A DNA stretch of 15,605 nucleotides from Betaproteobacteria bacterium (GTDB taxonomy: Bacteria > Pseudomonadota > Gammaproteobacteria > Burkholderiales > Rhodocyclaceae): contig JAPTVL010000311.1 in NCBI GenBank assembly GCA_028065725.1, positions 1 to 15,605 of the forward strand, read 5' to 3'. Of this stretch, positions 12,710 through 15,605 are shown in pieces (within the stretch, counting starts at the first letter, position 1; every line of letters starts with the position of its first letter). The translations under genes and the position numbers were made by a program. Below the pieces are notes generated by a model. It saw nothing but the letters and a program-made list of their open reading frames with translations. It was not told where the DNA came from and made no database searches.

Positions 12710-13997
12710 ATACCACCAACACACCTGAAACCAGGCGGGGCCCCGCACTGAAAAACCTCCTGGCAACCCATGGCGGCGGCCTGCTCTCGCACTACTGGCT
12801 GTGGCTGGTCGTCGTTCTGGCTGTGTTCGCCGTCGCGGGCTGGCTGACACTGCGTTCCGGCGAGGACAAGTCCGCGCCGCGCTACACGACCGAAGCCGCC
12901 ACGGTCGGCATGCTGGTGGTCAAGGTCTCCGCCACCGGCAACCTGCAGCCGACCAACCAGGTGGATGTGGGCAGCGAACTGTCCGGCATCGTCGACCAGG
13001 TGTTCGTCGACGACAACGACGAGGTGAAAAAGGGACAGGTGCTGGCGCGGCTGGATCTGTCCAAGCTGCAGGATGCGGTCGCGAAGTCGCGCGCCAGCCT
13101 GGTAGCGGCCGAGGCGCAGGTGCTGCAGGCGCAGGCGACGGTGGCGGAAGCGCGCGCCACGCTGTCGCGCTACCAGCAGGTGTCGCAGCTGTCCGGCGGC
13201 AAGGTGCCGTCCAAAACCGAAATGGACACCGCCGAGGCCAACCTGAAGCGGGCCGAGGCCAATGTCGCCAGCGCGCGCGCAAGCGTGACCCAGGCGCGGG
13301 CCACGCTGCAATCGGACGAAACCAACCTCGGCAAGGCCAACATCCGCTCGCCCATCAACGGCGTGGTGCTGGCGCGCCAGATCGAGCCGGGGCAGACGGT
13401 GGCCGCCTCCTTCCAGGCGCCGGTATTGTTCAAGCTGGCCGAGGATCTTTCGAAAATGGAACTGCAGGTCGACATCGACGAGGCGGACGTCGGCCAGGTG
13501 AAGGCGGGCCAGAAGGCCATCTTCAGCGTCGACGCCTGGCCCGGCCGCGAATACGATGCCGTCATCACCCGTGTCGGCTACGGCGCACAGGAAAAGGACG
13601 GCGTGATTTCCTATCTTGCCGTGCTCGAAGTAGGCAACGACGACCTCAGTCTGCGCCCCGGCATGACCGGCACCGCCGAGATCACCACGCTGACGCGCGA
13701 AAACGCGCTGCTGGTGCCGAACGCCGCGCTGCGCTTCACCCCTGCGACTACCGATACCGCGCAGAGAAAATCGCGCAGCAGCGTGATGAGTGCGCTGATG
13801 CCGCGCCCGCCCAGGCAGACGCCGAAGGTCCGGACGACGGCGAACAGCGATACGCCGCGCGTGTGGGTGCTGCAGGATGGCCTGCCCGTCGCCCTGGACG
13901 TCAAGGCCGGCGCCACCAACGGCCGCGTGACCGAGATCACGGGCGGTCCGCTCAAGGCCGGCATGCAGGTGATCACCGAGACGTTGAGCACCGGGCA

Positions 13998-14001
<4 letters not shown>
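12706..14001 (+). CDS. MacA-like periplasmic adaptor (HlyD/RND family)
   Basis: The membrane-fusion subunit that joins an inner-membrane ABC transporter to the outer-membrane channel, 431 residues. An N-terminal membrane anchor (about 28-49, YWLWLVVVLAVFAVAGWLTL) leaves the rest in the periplasm. A lipoyl half with VDVGSELSGIVDQVFVDDND and KKGQVLARLD (about 85-118) is followed by an alpha-helical hairpin rich in Ala, Gln and Glu (about 119-215). The second lipoyl half is ANIRSPINGVVLARQIEPGQT, with beta-barrel (VDIDEADVGQVKAGQKA) and membrane-proximal parts after it. MacA-specific features are TTEAATVGMLVVKVSATGNL and the GYGAQEKDGVISYLAVLEV segment. A polar insert near 345-385 (QRKSRSSVMSALMPRPPRQT) looks flexible. 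Start and stop overlap both neighbours by ATGA, so the stoichiometry is probably set by translational coupling. Confidence 0.94.
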
Positions 14002-14704
<703 letters not shown>

Positions 14705-14705
<1 letters not shown>

Positions 14706-15605
14706 TGCTGTGGAACACGCTGCTGCTCGCGCTGCGCTCGATCCGGCGCAACCTGATGCGTTCCTTCCTGACCATCCTCGGCATCGTGATCGGCGTCGCG
14801 GCGGTCATCACCATGGTCACCCTCGGCAACGGCGCCACCCGGTCGGTGTCGGACCAGATTGCCAGCATGGGCAGCAACCTCCTGATGGTGCGGCCCGGCC
14901 AGCGCTTCGGCCCAGGCGCCGAGGTGGCGCCCAACTTCAAGAGCACCGACGTCGACGCCATCCGCAACCAGATCACCGCCGCCCAGGCTGTCGCGCCCGT
15001 GGTCAGCATGACGGCCACCGCCGTATACCAGGCGCGCAACTGGTCCACCATCGTCGCCGGCAGCAACAACGACTACTTCACAGCCGGCAACTGGGAACTC
15101 GCGGCCGGCCGCAACTTCAGCGAAACCGAGGAGCGCGCAGGCAAGGCGGTATGCGTGATCGGCGAAACGGTGCGCGACAAGCTGTTCGGCCGGCAAAGTC
15201 CGGTGGGAAGCGAAATCCGCATCAAGCAGTTTTCCTGCGAAGTGATCGGGCTCTTGAAGGCCAAGGGCCAGTCGGCCATGGGCTCGGACCAGGACGACAC
15301 CGTGGTGATGCCGCTGCGCACCGTGCAACGGCGGCTTTCCGGGAGCCAGGACGTCAGCCGGCTGAGCATCTCGGTCAGGGAGGGGGCCTCGATCGACGCA
15401 GTCAAGGACCAGCTCAGCCTGCTGCTGCGCGAGCGGCGCAACATCGCCGAAAACGAGGATGACGATTTCCGCGTGATGGACACCCGGCAGATCGCCGAGA
15501 CGCTGACCAGCACCACCAAGATCCTCACCATGCTGCTCGGCGCGGTGGCCGCGGTGAGCCTGCTGGTCGGCGGCATCGGCATCATGAACATCATGCTGGT
15601 GTCGG
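14705..15605 (+). CDS. MacB-like ABC permease (3' end cut by window edge)
   Basis: The membrane subunit of the same ABC exporter, with 300 residues visible and an open frame to the window end. It begins MLWNTLLLALRSIRRNLMRS, then a membrane segment TILGIVIGVAAVITMVTLGN (about 23-42), as in MacB/FtsX-type permeases. The large periplasmic MacB_PCD domain follows (about 43-270), with SMGSNLLMVRPGQ, AGRNFSETEE, VIGETVRDKLFG, QSPVGSEIRIK and MGSDQDDTVVMPL. The second membrane segment starts near residue 275 (LTMLLGAVAAVSLLVGGIGIMNIML) and opens the FtsX domain. About 100 more residues with two membrane segments are expected beyond the edge. The start overlaps the ATPase stop by one base (TGATG). 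The four genes together encode an outer-membrane channel, adaptor, ATPase and permease. Confidence 0.94.

Overview
The window reads as the chromosome of a chemolithoautotrophic, probably sulfur-oxidising proteobacterium. The best guess is a Thiobacillus-like betaproteobacterium; this rests on high GC, an alpha-carboxysome (cso) cluster, a CbbR regulator, a DsrC/TusE-family protein and the general look of the proteins. No rRNA or other taxonomic marker is present, so the placement is inference.

Left third (1-5024, all on the minus strand): the alpha-carboxysome shell operon, transcribed right to left as csoS2, csoSCA (carbonic anhydrase), csoS4A, csoS4B and three csoS1 paralogues, the last one cut by the window edge. 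Genes are separated by 1-34 nt. The RuBisCO genes cbbLS, which normally precede csoS2, are not here: csoS2 is directly divergent from cbbR (5202-6152) across a 177-bp AT-rich intergenic region. CsoS2 has a short N-terminal domain with one canonical and one degenerate RuBisCO-binding-type repeat. It also carries a dnaX-like A AAA AAG heptamer with an upstream Shine-Dalgarno-like GGGAG.

Middle (6147-7430, minus): a two-gene inorganic-carbon uptake operon, SbtA-type bicarbonate transporter then a small PII-like protein (CPII/SbtB type), converging on cbbR. The sbtA upstream region holds three TNA-N7-TNA motifs, the form of CbbR half-sites, and a related motif lies between csoS2 and cbbR. The likely logic is that SbtA raises cytosolic bicarbonate, the PII-like protein adjusts uptake, the carboxysome turns bicarbonate into CO2 for RuBisCO, and CbbR co-ordinates the set.

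Right of this (7787-10432, plus): a chromate-transporter family protein, a single-domain rhodanese and an AEC-family permease in one direction. They lie behind an 18-bp perfect palindrome that overlaps a plausible sigma70 promoter. A separately transcribed DsrC/TusE-like gene follows (10565-10897), with its own promoter and a strong intrinsic terminator.

Right end (11246-15605, plus): a tightly overlapping tripartite efflux operon of NodT-type outer-membrane lipoprotein, MacA-like adaptor, MacB-like ATPase and MacB-like permease. Both ABC parts are separate genes, and the permease runs off the window. Intergenic stretches over 300 bp are 7431-7786 and 10898-11245; both are described as features.
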